Shown: positions 16,744 to 25,444 of the stretch, piece after piece
How positions within the stretch are numbered: the stretch's first letter is position 1
Layout of the letters: each line of letters opens with the position of its first letter
Assembly: GCA_004524725.1 (NCBI GenBank)
Contig: SDNW01000013.1
Coordinates: 1 to 35,587 of the forward strand
Length of the DNA: 35,587 bases
From: Promethearchaeota archaeon
GTDB taxonomy: Archaea > Asgardarchaeota > Lokiarchaeia > Sigyniarchaeales > SOKP01
Reading direction: 5' to 3'
Notes under the pieces: model-generated
Database searches by the model: none
Told to the model about the DNA's origin: nothing
Seen by the model: the letters and a program-made list of their open reading frames with translations, nothing else
Made by a program: the position numbers and the translations under genes

Positions 16744-17056
16744 AGTTAATATATACTATTCATGGGAAAATGATGACGGAATAAAACGAGCATTTTCGAG
16801 GACAATTACGATAACCCATGAATAATTGTGCAAAATAATGCTTACATCCAGAATTTAATAATCAATATATTTCCAGACAAATGGGCTCTTTTCCTAGCAA
16901 AGGTGATACCATAGCGATGAGGTTAGAGTCAGTACCCAGATGGAAGACATGATTATGTTCCCAAAAAGGCATAGAAATTAGCGCCTAACACGAGAGAACT
17001 TTTTTGATTTTAAGGGTTTTACCTAAAAATGAATAAAAGGAGTTAGTGTTTTAGGC
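16744..17056 (+). ncRNA. Possible structured non-coding RNA in the exporter/roadblock gap
   Basis: No protein gene is found in 16632-17088. A TATA-like box TTAATATATA near 16746-16755 is followed by several inverted repeats: TTCATGGG (16759-16766) with CCCATGAA (16815-16822); inside it AAAATG (16767-16772) with CATTTT (16791-16796); ACAATTA (16802-16808) with TAATTGT (16823-16829); GGAAGACAT (16942-16950) with ATGTTCC (16955-16961); and GCCTAACAC (16983-16991) with GTGTTTTAGGC (17046-17056). A six-T run at 17000-17005 could end a transcript. The element CCATAGCGATG (16909-16919) recalls the conserved loop A/helix II start of 5S rRNA, but the other 5S helices are not formed. I could not match it to SRP RNA, RNase P RNA or tRNA. 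Strand is suggested by the TATA box and T-run only. Confidence 0.35.
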
Positions 17057-17088
17057 TACAATATATGCTGATTTTATAGTAGGATATT

Positions 17089-17559
17089 TTAAAACATACC
17101 AATGGTATCGGAACTGAATAAATCTTTTAATTCCTTATTAATCTCTCCTGGTTCCGATTGGACATAATTATTTAAAATTTTGGCAATTATTGGTGCCCAT
17201 TTTTTCATTAAGGCCCGAATATAACCTATTTGAATATTAGTATCCGTGGCAATACAAAGAACTCCTTTTCCTATCTTAAGAGAAAAGAGAAAGCCTTTAT
17301 CATATTCGGTGATCTGTAGATTTATATCTCCATAGCCCAGAATATGTCCCTGTTCCTGACCAGCAGTAAAAACGGCTCCTCCGATGGCCCCAATTTTTTC
17401 AACTGAGATATCATTATCCAGGGGAAAATTAAATTTTGATTCACTCATAATGGTGATACCTGTATCATCAATAATAATGACGTTTTTTAGTCCAGGGGTG
17501 CTATTAATAATCTCCTTTAGAATTTTTTTTAATTTTAGCTCATCTTCAGAATAACTCAT
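17089..17559 (-). CDS. Roadblock/LC7-domain protein
   Basis: The 156-residue protein reads as a roadblock/LC7 fold: an N-terminal helix (ELKLKKILKEIINSTPGLKNV), strands IIIDDTGITIMSES, the helix SVEKIGAIGGAVFTAGQEQGHILG, paired strands DINLQITEYDKGFLFSLKIGKGVLCIATD, and a closing helix IGYIRALMKKWAPIIAKIL. This order matches the family, whose members bind small Ras-like GTPases or form MglB-type GTPase-activating dimers. Asgard genomes encode many such proteins with many small GTPases, none of which is in this window. The ATG at 17559 is preferred; an in-frame TTG four codons earlier is less likely. The C-terminal ~25 residues (SEPGEINKELKDLFSSDT) extend beyond the domain. Confidence 0.75.
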   Translation of the reverse strand: MSYSEDELKLKKILKEIINSTPGLKNVIIIDDTGITIMSESKFNFPLDNDISVEKIGAIGGAVFTAGQEQGHILGYGDINLQITEYDKGFLFSLKIGKGVLCIATDTNIQIGYIRALMKKWAPIIAKILNNYVQSEPGEINKELKDLFSSDTIGMF

Positions 17560-17731
17560 TAGGAACACCAATTTTCTAAGTGAAAAGGAATATCATATTG
17601 ATAACTATCATCAAATATTAGCAAATATAGTATAAAAATAACCTTTTTTCTATAAAAATTTAATGAGAAGCTTTAATTACTAGAAGATACCTTTGTTTTT
17701 TTTGCATATTAGAACAACTAAAGAGTCTTTC

Positions 17732-18082
17732 TCAGAATAACTTTTGAGATTTTATAATCTTCTTCAATACTTTCATTTTTGCTTTATGGTTTTTTGATTT
17801 TTCGATCAATATAAATAGTTTATATTTTTTGCTCTTATCAATATCGAACTTCAATTGGACCAAATTTGGTTCTCTTATTACTAATTCCTTGTTTTTAGAA
17901 ACTGCCCAGAGTGCTAATGTATTTTCATGCACCCAAAGTCGTTTTGAGATGTGGGATCCAATTGGAAATCCGTTGCGATCTGTAATAACTCCTGCTACAA
18001 AATTCGGGAAATTCTTTTTAACACGATACAAAAAATAGTTAACTTCCGTTTGATTAATCAATTTTGGGCTTTCTGATTTCAT
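17732..18082 (-). CDS. Small protein, possibly roadblock-like
   Basis: The 116-residue protein opens with a helix (TEVNYFLYRVKKNFPNF) leading into strands VAGVITDRNGFPIGSHIS, a pattern common in Asgard roadblock-like proteins where a helix is followed by V(I/T)DxxGxPI. The middle helix (VHENTLALWAVSK) and strands LVQLKFDI and YKLFILIEK follow, and the tail is lysine-rich. It is shorter than a full roadblock domain and the match is by pattern only. It lies between tfb and the roadblock gene on the same strand with about 170-base gaps, so separate promoters are likely. ATG start. Confidence 0.55.
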   Translation of the reverse strand: MKSESPKLINQTEVNYFLYRVKKNFPNFVAGVITDRNGFPIGSHISKRLWVHENTLALWAVSKNKELVIREPNLVQLKFDIDKSKKYKLFILIEKSKNHKAKMKVLKKIIKSQKLF

Positions 18083-18251
18083 ATTAACAGACCTCTCAAA
18101 ATAGTATAACAGATAAAATTAAAATATAAAAATGAAATCTTTAAATGATGTGATATGAAGATATTACTACTTCTCTTCTTCTTATTAAATAGTGCAATCA
18201 CTTTACTAAGACAGACTTTAAGCTTTTATAAATAAAAAAAAGAAAATTGGG

Positions 18252-19196
18252 CTATTTGCTTTTAATTTTTATTCCTAAATCTAAATTATCAATCAATTCA
18301 GAAAATCTATTCCTTACTGTCACTTCTGTGACTTGGCTGATTTTCGCAATTTTTCGTTGAGTTCTTCTTTCTTTTGTTAGAATTGATGCGGCATAAATTG
18401 CTGCTGCACAAACACCTGTGGGACCTCTTCCCGAAGTCAATCCTCGCAGTTCTGCCATCTTTATTACTTTCTTAGCCATCTTATGACAATATGGAGAAAG
18501 TTCTAATTCTGAAATAAAACGTGTAAGAAAATCTGATGCTTTTGTAGGATTTAAATTAAGCATTAATTCATTGGAAATAAATCGAAATGATCTTCCGATT
18601 TCTTTTTTATCCACTCTTGCTACTTCAGCAATTTCATTGAGTGTGCGGGGTATTTTATACATTCGACAGGCAGCATATAAACTTGCAGCAGCTACACCTT
18701 CAATACTTCTACCACGAATTAGATGAGCCTCAACAGCATCTCTATATATCTTAGCCGAACATTCCCGAATATTTTTATGAAGATCTAAATTCGAGGCCAT
18801 TCGATCTAATTCACTTAAAGCGAAAGTAAGGTTCCTCTCTGTTGCATCAGAGACCCTGATTCTACTCTGCCATTTACGAAGTCGGTATATCTGACCTCGT
18901 AGTTTTGCGGGGATTTCTTTTCCAAAAATATCCCTATTTTTCCAATCGATCATAGTTGATAATCCTTTATCATGGATCATGTAGGTCATAGGCGCACCTG
19001 TCCGGGTACGTTTTTTCTTTTGATCTGCATCAAAAGCCCTCCATTCAGGACCATGATCGATATGATTTTCTGAATGAACTAAACCGCACTCTTCACATAC
19101 CAATAACCCTCTATTTTCATCGAACAAAATGTTTTTTCCACATTCAGAACAGAGATTATTTTCAATTTTTATTCTTTCAGGAAGAACTGACTTCAT
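18252..19196 (-). CDS. tfb: Transcription initiation factor TFB
   Basis: The 314-residue protein is the archaeal TFIIB homologue that bridges TBP-TATA DNA and RNA polymerase. The N-terminal zinc ribbon uses C16, C19, C34 and C37 (CSECG...CEECG). The B-finger/linker region follows at residues about 45-100 with the conserved [20 protein letters not shown]. Two cyclin repeats occupy residues about 115-205 and 210-310, with [19 protein letters not shown] and [18 protein letters not shown] as matching halves. The terminal helix-turn-helix ([23 protein letters not shown]) contacts the BRE. Length is standard. It is downstream of gar1 on the same strand, an arrangement seen in other archaea. Confidence 0.97.
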   Translation of the reverse strand: MKSVLPERIKIENNLCSECGKNILFDENRGLLVCEECGLVHSENHIDHGPEWRAFDADQKKKRTRTGAPMTYMIHDKGLSTMIDWKNRDIFGKEIPAKLRGQIYRLRKWQSRIRVSDATERNLTFALSELDRMASNLDLHKNIRECSAKIYRDAVEAHLIRGRSIEGVAAASLYAACRMYKIPRTLNEIAEVARVDKKEIGRSFRFISNELMLNLNPTKASDFLTRFISELELSPYCHKMAKKVIKMAELRGLTSGRGPTGVCAAAIYAASILTKERRTQRKIAKISQVTEVTVRNRFSELIDNLDLGIKIKSK

Positions 19197-19259
19197 ATTG
19201 TTCCAACTCGAAATATTTTACACCTTTTTTAGAATGGTTATCGGGGATTTTAATAATTT

Positions 19260-19508
19260 TTAGCGAAGTTTTATATAATAGTTATCTTTGGGGTTTATCT
19301 GGGTCTTATGTTGAGTTTTAACTGAAATGAACGGTAAATTAATCGGACCAAATATTTGTTTTATAATACCAATCTCTTCATATTTTTCGGTAAAAATTGG
19401 TTTATTTGTAATCTTTTCAAGGCTTTTATTCCACCTTTTTGCTCTAAAAATACGATTCTTCTTAGAGTCCCCGAGATAGAACAAGTTTAATTTGATCCAA
19501 TTTTTCAA
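19260..19508 (-). CDS. gar1: H/ACA RNA-protein complex component Gar1
   Basis: The 82-residue protein fits the short archaeal Gar1: a beta-barrel core with LFYLGDSKKNRIFRAKRWNKS, then the diagnostic EEIGIIKQIFGPINLPFISVK. In the family this G.(V/I)..(V/I)FGP(V/I)..P(Y/F)(V/I)(S/A)(V/I)K segment binds Cbf5. Gar1 assists guide-RNA-directed pseudouridylation by Cbf5, Nop10 and L7Ae. The frame starts with TTG at 19508 because no in-frame ATG lies in a suitable place. It lies 63 bases upstream of tfb, a gene pair conserved in many archaea, which supports the call. Sequence after the core (KTQHKTQINPKDNYYIKLR) keeps the last strand. Confidence 0.85.
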   Translation of the reverse strand: MKNWIKLNLFYLGDSKKNRIFRAKRWNKSLEKITNKPIFTEKYEEIGIIKQIFGPINLPFISVKTQHKTQINPKDNYYIKLR

Positions 19509-19774
19509 GGTTTACCCTAACTAATTATTAAAATTTAAAATAGAAAATTGAAGGCTACTATTTAAATATAACTTTTTTCAAGGAGTTTTTTACATTTTTG
19601 AATGCGATTTCAGCGGGAATTAACTAAAATTTTCTTCACAATGAAAGATTTGATAACTAAATGCTCAGATTTGGCTATAATCCGAAATAACTTTTTTAGT
19701 ATTCATCGATTCGATGATAAATTTTGAACATCCTTTTTAAAAATCGAAAATAAGAAAAAAATTGGTCTTAATTT
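19509..19774. other. Intergenic region between gar1 and the RaSEA gene
   Basis: About 266 bases carry no recognised gene. TATA-like sequence on the minus strand close to 19525-19545 may drive the gar1-tfb transcript. No tRNA or C/D-box RNA could be identified. Confidence 0.4.
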
Positions 19775-20866
19775 TTAAATAAATAATTTCTTCAATTTAT
19801 ATTCTAATTTACATTCACATTGAGGTACATCTTTCGATAATTCATCGCCATTTTGAGTTAATACAAATTTTCTTAATAAGAGAAGCATATTTTCATTACA
19901 TTCTCTTTTTAAACAATTATGAATCCCACGTTTTGTTCCTGCTCCAGAAGGATCAGAAATAATTCGGGTATTAATTCCCTCTTTTCTACTTAAAAGAATT
20001 TTTCTCAAAGCTTTGATAAGAGAATAAAACCAAGGGGGTCGATATCGATTCTGGTACCATAAATATTCTATATATGAACCTTTTTGGATATTTATTGGAT
20101 TAATAGAAATGGTGTTGACCTGTAGATTGATCAAGGTATTCACAGAATTGATGCAATCATCAATAGCTGCTTGTTCATTAAGAAACGGGGGCTTAAAAAG
20201 CAGATATACTCTTACACCCAAATTATATTTTTTACATAACTCTACTGCTTCTAAAAAATCATGATATAATAGTCCTTTATTAACATAATTATTTCGAATA
20301 TGATCATCGACGCTTTCAAGACCAATTGCTATTTCAACATACTTATCTTTCAAAGCTTTCTGCATTGCTTCTAACTTATTATTTCTTAAATATTCAACGC
20401 GAGATTCAACAACAATTTCCTTTATTTTATCATAAGTTTTAATCTTATCATAAATATGAGTTCTAACGTTCTCTGAAATCTCATCATCATCGAAAAAACT
20501 ACCTGAGTTAAAAATTTTAAGCACAAAATCATCCTTAGATGATTTAATCTCATTTTCTTTTCTTTCCATAGCATAATCGAACTGATGAATGATTTGTTCT
20601 GAATCGACGGGATCAATGTTCGAATCTCCTATATATCCACACATTGAACAACCTCCTGAGCCACCTAACGCCCAACTACATCCTTTGGTCCGTAAAATTA
20701 TCGTAAATTCTTTACCCCTCGAATTTAATAACCGATCTTCCTTGATCCAGTAAGATACGGGTTTTTCAAGCTTTAAATTTGATCCTTTCGCTCTCTTTTC
20801 AATGAATTTCTTTCTAATTTGCTTAATTTTCGTAATTAATGAAGAATTCTCGTTAAAGTTTTTCAT
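19775..20866 (-). CDS. raSEA: Archaeosine biosynthesis radical SAM protein RaSEA
   Basis: The 363-residue protein is a radical SAM enzyme whose iron-sulfur cysteines are C63, C73 and C76 (KGCSWALGGSGGCSMCGY), a spacing unlike the common CxxxCxxC but typical of the Elp3-related RaSEA family. The core continues with FNSGSFFDDDEI, VVESRVEYLRNNKL and IAIGLES. C-terminal cysteines (HNCLKRECN, QCECKL) suggest a further metal site. In the family, RaSEA forms a complex with ArcS and cleaves the lysine adduct on 7-cyano-7-deazaguanine at tRNA position 15 to give archaeosine. The ATG overlaps the end of arcS by 14 bases, so the two are translated from one message, which strongly supports the pairing. 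Confidence 0.92.
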   Translation of the reverse strand: MKNFNENSSLITKIKQIRKKFIEKRAKGSNLKLEKPVSYWIKEDRLLNSRGKEFTIILRTKGCSWALGGSGGCSMCGYIGDSNIDPVDSEQIIHQFDYAMERKENEIKSSKDDFVLKIFNSGSFFDDDEISENVRTHIYDKIKTYDKIKEIVVESRVEYLRNNKLEAMQKALKDKYVEIAIGLESVDDHIRNNYVNKGLLYHDFLEAVELCKKYNLGVRVYLLFKPPFLNEQAAIDDCINSVNTLINLQVNTISINPINIQKGSYIEYLWYQNRYRPPWFYSLIKALRKILLSRKEGINTRIISDPSGAGTKRGIHNCLKRECNENMLLLLRKFVLTQNGDELSKDVPQCECKLEYKLKKLFI

Positions 20867-22925
20867 AGATTTCAGCTACTATTCCTCTTTTGATATTTTT
20901 AATATTATTCGAACCAATAATTGCATTTCCAACTGCAATAATTTTTTGCTTATTTTTATTTAATATAATGACATTACTTTGGGGCAAAATATTAGCACTA
21001 AAATCAATTATACCTGGTCGAAATAGATTGCTTCCCTTAATTTTTTCACCATCAAATACAAGATGATTCAGTTTGTGAATAAAAGAAAAAAGCAAATCAG
21101 CGCCAGCAATTGTCAGTTCAATTTGACCTTTATTTAAATCAAAGGTTGCGATAAACTCATCTTTTTCTTGTTCGATGATTTTAAGTTTCGTTTTATTCCG
21201 ATTCCTTCTCATTTTAACTCCATTACCAAAAAGTTTCATACCTATACCTATTCCATACTGGTAATCCGCAATTTTAATAAATTTTCTTACCCATGTATTG
21301 GTAAGAAGAGTATGGGGGGATAAAACTTTGTCTGCACTATTTTTTAAGGTCGTAATCTTGTCCTCTAGTGATTTTAGAGCATTTTTAGAAGTAAGATTAT
21401 CATCAACATTAGTAAAGTAAAATTTTTGTTTCACTTTTTTAACTACTTTCTCTATAATTGAAGAATATCCCTCACCTTTTATATGACAAATTATTGGAAT
21501 AGAATTATCATACTTTTTTAACAATTTGGTTAACATCTTTGCTGTGATGTTTATTTCCTCTTGACTCCAATCTCCTGTGACAGGAATATCATAAAAATTG
21601 ACGGGATAAATATTTTCTAATTGTCTTGGGATAGCACCTAAAGGGGAAGTTAAGATAATTTCTTGAAAATCAGGGAATTCGGGAAATTTCCTTATGACTT
21701 TATAAAATTGCTTATGAGATTTAGACTCAGAATATGGTTTTTTAGCAGAGCAAGGTAATATGATTATTAATTTCGTCCATTGCTCTGGTAGATAATTCCT
21801 TATAACCCTCTCTCTAAATTCTTGAAAATCAGGTCTATAGTGTGAAATAGGTCCAATGCATTTAATATTTGTGTTTGATGATGATATTGGGGTTTCTAAT
21901 CTGAGTCTTTCAAAATACTCTTTATCTAATATTTTGAGACTCGAATATAATAATGGATCGTCATGAGTCGTCTTTTCTAAGAATGATCTATAATCCTCAG
22001 TATCTAAAAATTGCTTAATTTTATTCATATAAATAGTTGCAGAAATTAAGTTATGAAGAGTAAGTAGTAAAATCTTTTCTTGCAAATACTTCTCTTGCAA
22101 GAGCTTTTTCAATTTTCCTGAACATGCAACACACGCACAAGGAAGTTCTTTAAGTCTATAAACAGGTAATAACTCTTCAACAGTATTATAAAAATTCTCT
22201 GCTGAAAGATACATCATATATGAACTATCAATTAAATCAAACCCTAAGTATATTAAGAGGGGATAATACTTGGGAATTAATCGACCAGAAGCCATCAATA
22301 CGAGGTTATTATTAAGTTCGAGTTTAACTTTTTCAATAACTCTAAGGATTGTTCTGAAATTATTTAGATTATCAAATAAATCGGCAATATTTAATATTTT
22401 TATATTAGTTTTCTCTTTTATTAAGGGAATATATAAATCTATTAACTCTGAATAGTCAAAAATCTTAATAGTAATTCCAAAACTATTATTAGGATGAGAA
22501 TCTAATATATTTCTAGCATAATGAATATATTTATCAATCTCTTGGATTGTAAAGTCTTTATCAATTGAGGTTGTTGGTACATTGAATGGAATAATTGAAA
22601 TAACATTATTTTGGGATAACATATGTGAATTTTCATCAAGAATCTCTTTAAATCTGTTGATAGTACCGCTATGGGAATATATAAAAGAAGTATTTTTGAA
22701 TTTATCGCGTAAAAATCCAATTTTTAAAAATATCTGTTTAGTAATGAAAAAGATTTGATGAGTTTCGAAGTATTCTAGAAAATTAATGTTGCCTATTAGT
22801 GTATTTGTCATTGGAATGACAATATTGGGAGTACTAAAATGTGTTTTCTCCTTGGATGAGAGATAAATTCGCCCAATCCGAGAGTATCCAATTTTTTTAC
22901 TTCTAAGATCAAAAAATAAGTCCAT
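20853..22925 (-). CDS. arcS: Archaeosine synthase ArcS (TGT-like, lysine-transferring subunit)
   Basis: The 690-residue protein has a TGT-like N-terminal domain that lacks transglycosylase activity in this family, with a zinc-type cluster PCACVACSGKL near residue 260. The ArcS core follows with the hallmark IILPCSAKKPYSESKSHKQFYKVI, and a C-terminal PUA domain ending in KRGIVAEIYEKL. ArcS attaches lysine to the nitrile of preQ0 at tRNA position 15; RaSEA then completes archaeosine. An ATG at 22925 is chosen over an in-frame TTG three codons earlier because GAAGAG precedes it. Its end overlaps RaSEA by 14 bases. The archaeal tgtA that inserts preQ0 is not in the window. Confidence 0.92.
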   Translation of the reverse strand: MDLFFDLRSKKIGYSRIGRIYLSSKEKTHFSTPNIVIPMTNTLIGNINFLEYFETHQIFFITKQIFLKIGFLRDKFKNTSFIYSHSGTINRFKEILDENSHMLSQNNVISIIPFNVPTTSIDKDFTIQEIDKYIHYARNILDSHPNNSFGITIKIFDYSELIDLYIPLIKEKTNIKILNIADLFDNLNNFRTILRVIEKVKLELNNNLVLMASGRLIPKYYPLLIYLGFDLIDSSYMMYLSAENFYNTVEELLPVYRLKELPCACVACSGKLKKLLQEKYLQEKILLLTLHNLISATIYMNKIKQFLDTEDYRSFLEKTTHDDPLLYSSLKILDKEYFERLRLETPISSSNTNIKCIGPISHYRPDFQEFRERVIRNYLPEQWTKLIIILPCSAKKPYSESKSHKQFYKVIRKFPEFPDFQEIILTSPLGAIPRQLENIYPVNFYDIPVTGDWSQEEINITAKMLTKLLKKYDNSIPIICHIKGEGYSSIIEKVVKKVKQKFYFTNVDDNLTSKNALKSLEDKITTLKNSADKVLSPHTLLTNTWVRKFIKIADYQYGIGIGMKLFGNGVKMRRNRNKTKLKIIEQEKDEFIATFDLNKGQIELTIAGADLLFSFIHKLNHLVFDGEKIKGSNLFRPGIIDFSANILPQSNVIILNKNKQKIIAVGNAIIGSNNIKNIKRGIVAEIYEKL

Positions 22926-22991
22926 TCTCTTCAAATGAAGAAATTATTCAATCTTAAATAAATTCATGTAATTTAGCAATTGAACTCAAAA

Positions 22992-23945
22992 TTAAAAAAG
23001 CGTAAAATTTGTAAATGGTTTTAGCTCATCTAATGCGAAATTTGTAAAAGTGTCTTCAATCTCTTCTGTTTCATAAAGATTTTTTATAAATATACCATAA
23101 TCGTCTATTTCTTTTACTCTGACAAGAGCTAATAATCCATATTGTTCTCCAATTCTAAATAAATCGGTTATATTTTTACTTTTTTCTATATTTTCCGCAA
23201 TTAAATCATATTTTGCTGGGTTTTTCGGTTTTATTCTCACATAAAACTTTCCCTTGTAACCAATCAACTTTGGATTAAATCTAATGGCATAGTTAAGAAT
23301 AACTCCGTCTTCTTCCATTTCTTTTATTCTTTTATGAATAGTTGATTGAGAAATTGCATTTTTATATTCTTTCTTAAATATTTCTTTAATCTCATAAGTA
23401 GAAAGAAGTTTGGACTTTTGTTTATCCTGCAGGATCTTTAAAATTTTAAAATCGTTCTCATCCAGATCCTTTAAAGGTTGCCTTACTTCATTTAATCGTA
23501 GGCTATTAATTTTGTATATTTTTATGGTTTCGATAAATTGATATTTCTTAAAATAAGAATCTGCCATTACAGAGTCAATCTTGCTAAGTGAATTATTGAA
23601 ATCCTCTAAATCCTTGAAAACAAACATAGCAATTAATGAAAATTCCCCAAGTATCCCATCTAACATTACTAATTGAGGGATTTCAAATAATTGTTTTACT
23701 AGAAATGGCTCTTGGGGATTAGTTTTTATTTCCATAAATACATACTTCAAATTTGGACGAATATTAGGATTAATGGTAATTGTAAAATCCGAAATATTTT
23801 GTTTTTCCCTCAAATTAATAATTCTATTTTGAAGCGTAACTCTTGTAATATCTAAGTCTTCAGCAACTTTAGAAAATTTGATTTTAGAATGAGATTTTAA
23901 TTTTTTAATTATTTTGAGGGAAGATATTGCTTTATTTTTGGGCAT
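22992..23945 (-). CDS. Tandem Lrp/AsnC-type transcription regulator
   Basis: The 317-residue protein holds two copies of the Lrp layout. First copy: HTH at residues about 8-50 (KIKFSKVAEDLDITRVTLQNRI) and a RAM-type alpha/beta domain about 60-155. Second copy: HTH about 168-222 (LSTYEIKEIFKKEYKNAISQSTIHKRIKEM) and a second ligand domain about 225-310. Normal Lrp proteins of about 150 residues act as dimers, so this chain resembles a fused dimer. The frame stays open further upstream, into the next gene's start, but the ATG at 23945 (MPKNKAISS) directly precedes the HTH and is preferred. It is divergent from ahcY, which suggests control of S-adenosylhomocysteine/methionine metabolism or self-control; that is inference. 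Confidence 0.85.
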   Translation of the reverse strand: MPKNKAISSLKIIKKLKSHSKIKFSKVAEDLDITRVTLQNRIINLREKQNISDFTITINPNIRPNLKYVFMEIKTNPQEPFLVKQLFEIPQLVMLDGILGEFSLIAMFVFKDLEDFNNSLSKIDSVMADSYFKKYQFIETIKIYKINSLRLNEVRQPLKDLDENDFKILKILQDKQKSKLLSTYEIKEIFKKEYKNAISQSTIHKRIKEMEEDGVILNYAIRFNPKLIGYKGKFYVRIKPKNPAKYDLIAENIEKSKNITDLFRIGEQYGLLALVRVKEIDDYGIFIKNLYETEEIEDTFTNFALDELKPFTNFTLF

Positions 23946-24079
23946 AATTAATCGATCAGTTATTTTATTGGTAAATTGGTTAAATAAAGTATACAATAAT
24001 ATACATATTTTCAAAAAAATATTTATATTTAACTCAAAATTAAAAAATCTAACATTCACAAAAATGTGAGAATTGAAAA
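23946..24079. promoter_or_regulatory. Divergent promoter of ahcY and the Lrp-like gene, with palindrome before the ahcY start
   Basis: A TATA-like box, ATTTATATTTAAC near 24020-24032, lies about 50 bases before the ahcY ATG. Just downstream is the inverted repeat TTCACA (24055-24060) - AAAA - TGTGA (24065-24069), 10 bases before the ATG. It sits near the expected transcription start and leader, where a bound regulator could block initiation or translation. AT-rich stretches near 23990-24005 may serve the opposite direction. Confidence 0.45.
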
Positions 24080-25348
24080 ATGGTAAATTATAAAGTTGCT
24101 GATGAATCACTAGCAGAAAAAGGTAAAGAGGCATTATATATCGCTGAAAATAAAATGCCAGTGACTGCAAAAGTAATTAGGGAAAGATTTGAGAAAGAAA
24201 AGCCTTTGCAAGGAATAATTATCGCAGGATGCCTTCATGTAACGAAAGAAACGGGAAACCTTGCCCGAACATTAAAAGCTGGCGGTGCTGAGGTCTATCT
24301 ATGTGGAAGCAATCCATTATCGACTCAAGATGATGTTTCTGCAGCGTTAGTAGAGGAGGGGATAAATGTTTTTGCATGGCACGGTAATACTGATGAAGAA
24401 TTTTATTGGTGCATTCGACAATGTTTGAATGCAAAACCCAATATTCTAATTGATGATGGGGCGGATATGATAGTCACTGCTCATAAAGAATTTCCCGAAC
24501 TAGTAGAAAACGGTACAATTATCGCGTGCCAAGAAGAAACCACCACAGGAGTTAAAAGATTCAGGGCAATGGCAAAAAAGGGAGTATTGAAAGTACCTTT
24601 ATTCCCTGTAAATGATGCAAGATGTAAAAATCAATTTGATAATGAACTAGGGACAGGTCAAGGGATCGTTGCCGCTATTTATGGAATGCATGTACTCTTT
24701 GCTGGTAAGAAAGTAGTGATTGCAGGTTATGGACATTGTAGTACTGGAATGGCTTTAAGGGCTCGTGGCTTAGGTGCTAATGTGATTGTAACAGAAGTCG
24801 ATCCAACTAAAGCGCTACAAGCCGTATTTGCTGGTTATACGGTAAAGCCTATTATAGACACATTGGAAGAAGCAGATATCATTCTTACTGCAACGGGATG
24901 CAAGCATGTTATTCCTCCTAAGATCGAAATTTTTGATAAACTCAAGGATGGCATAATCCTCGGTAATTTAGGGCATTTCGACATTGAAATTCCTACCAAA
25001 GAATTATACGAATATGCCAAGGAAATCAAACCAATTCGAAGTAATGTAGAAGAGTTATTAATGCCGAATGGTAAGAAGGTGTATTTGCTTGCTAAGGGGA
25101 GGTTAGCTAATTTGGTCCTGTCTGAGGGTCACCCAAGCGAAGTGATGGACATGTCTTTTGGCCTCCAATCTTTAATGTCAGAATTCATCGTTCAAAATAA
25201 GGATAACTTAAAGCCGGGAATTATAGAAGTACCTAAAGAAATCGACGATAAAGTGGGCTTTCTCAAACTTAAATCTATGGGAATTAGGATTGATGATCTA
25301 ACCAAAGAGCAATACAATTACATCCACGGGTATGAAGAGGGAACATAA
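24080..25348 (+). CDS. ahcY: S-adenosylhomocysteine hydrolase
   Basis: The 422-residue cytoplasmic enzyme splits S-adenosylhomocysteine into adenosine and homocysteine, keeping methyltransferases active. Family segments in order: AGCLHVTKETGNLARTLKAGGAEVYLCGSNPLSTQDDV (residues 49-86), DDGADM (125-130), EETTTGVKRF (152-161), VNDARCKNQFDN (177-188), the NAD-binding loop VIAGYGHCSTGMALRARGLGA (213-233), GNLGHFDIEI, and LAKGRLANLVLSEGHPSEVMDMSFGLQSL near the end. The NAD loop reads G216-Y-G218-H-C-S221-T-G223, so the third glycine of GxGxxG is serine; the rest of the site is intact. Length is that of archaeal enzymes, which lack the long eukaryotic insert. ATG start follows a palindrome in the divergent promoter. 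Confidence 0.96.
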   Translation: MVNYKVADESLAEKGKEALYIAENKMPVTAKVIRERFEKEKPLQGIIIAGCLHVTKETGNLARTLKAGGAEVYLCGSNPLSTQDDVSAALVEEGINVFAWHGNTDEEFYWCIRQCLNAKPNILIDDGADMIVTAHKEFPELVENGTIIACQEETTTGVKRFRAMAKKGVLKVPLFPVNDARCKNQFDNELGTGQGIVAAIYGMHVLFAGKKVVIAGYGHCSTGMALRARGLGANVIVTEVDPTKALQAVFAGYTVKPIIDTLEEADIILTATGCKHVIPPKIEIFDKLKDGIILGNLGHFDIEIPTKELYEYAKEIKPIRSNVEELLMPNGKKVYLLAKGRLANLVLSEGHPSEVMDMSFGLQSLMSEFIVQNKDNLKPGIIEVPKEIDDKVGFLKLKSMGIRIDDLTKEQYNYIHGYEEGT

Positions 25349-25444
25349 ATCTAAAAATCAAATTTAAGTATTTTTTAATTTTATCTTGTTTTCATTCATG
25401 AGTAAAAAGGAAAAAAAAAAAACTTTCCTGAAATTAATTTTTGG

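Noticed and set aside
16767-16830. C/D-box guide RNA suggested by ATGATGA
   Set aside because: No CTGA D box lies at a suitable distance and no terminal stem brings C and D boxes together.
16890-17005. A 5S rRNA gene
   Set aside because: Only CCATAGCGATG and a loose GAGGTTA-like piece match. Helix I and the second strands of helices II and III are not present at the right distance.
23946-24170. An N-terminal extension of the Lrp-like protein rich in Phe, Ile and Leu
   Set aside because: It runs over the start of ahcY and through the divergent promoter. The ATG at 23945 directly before the HTH is a better start.
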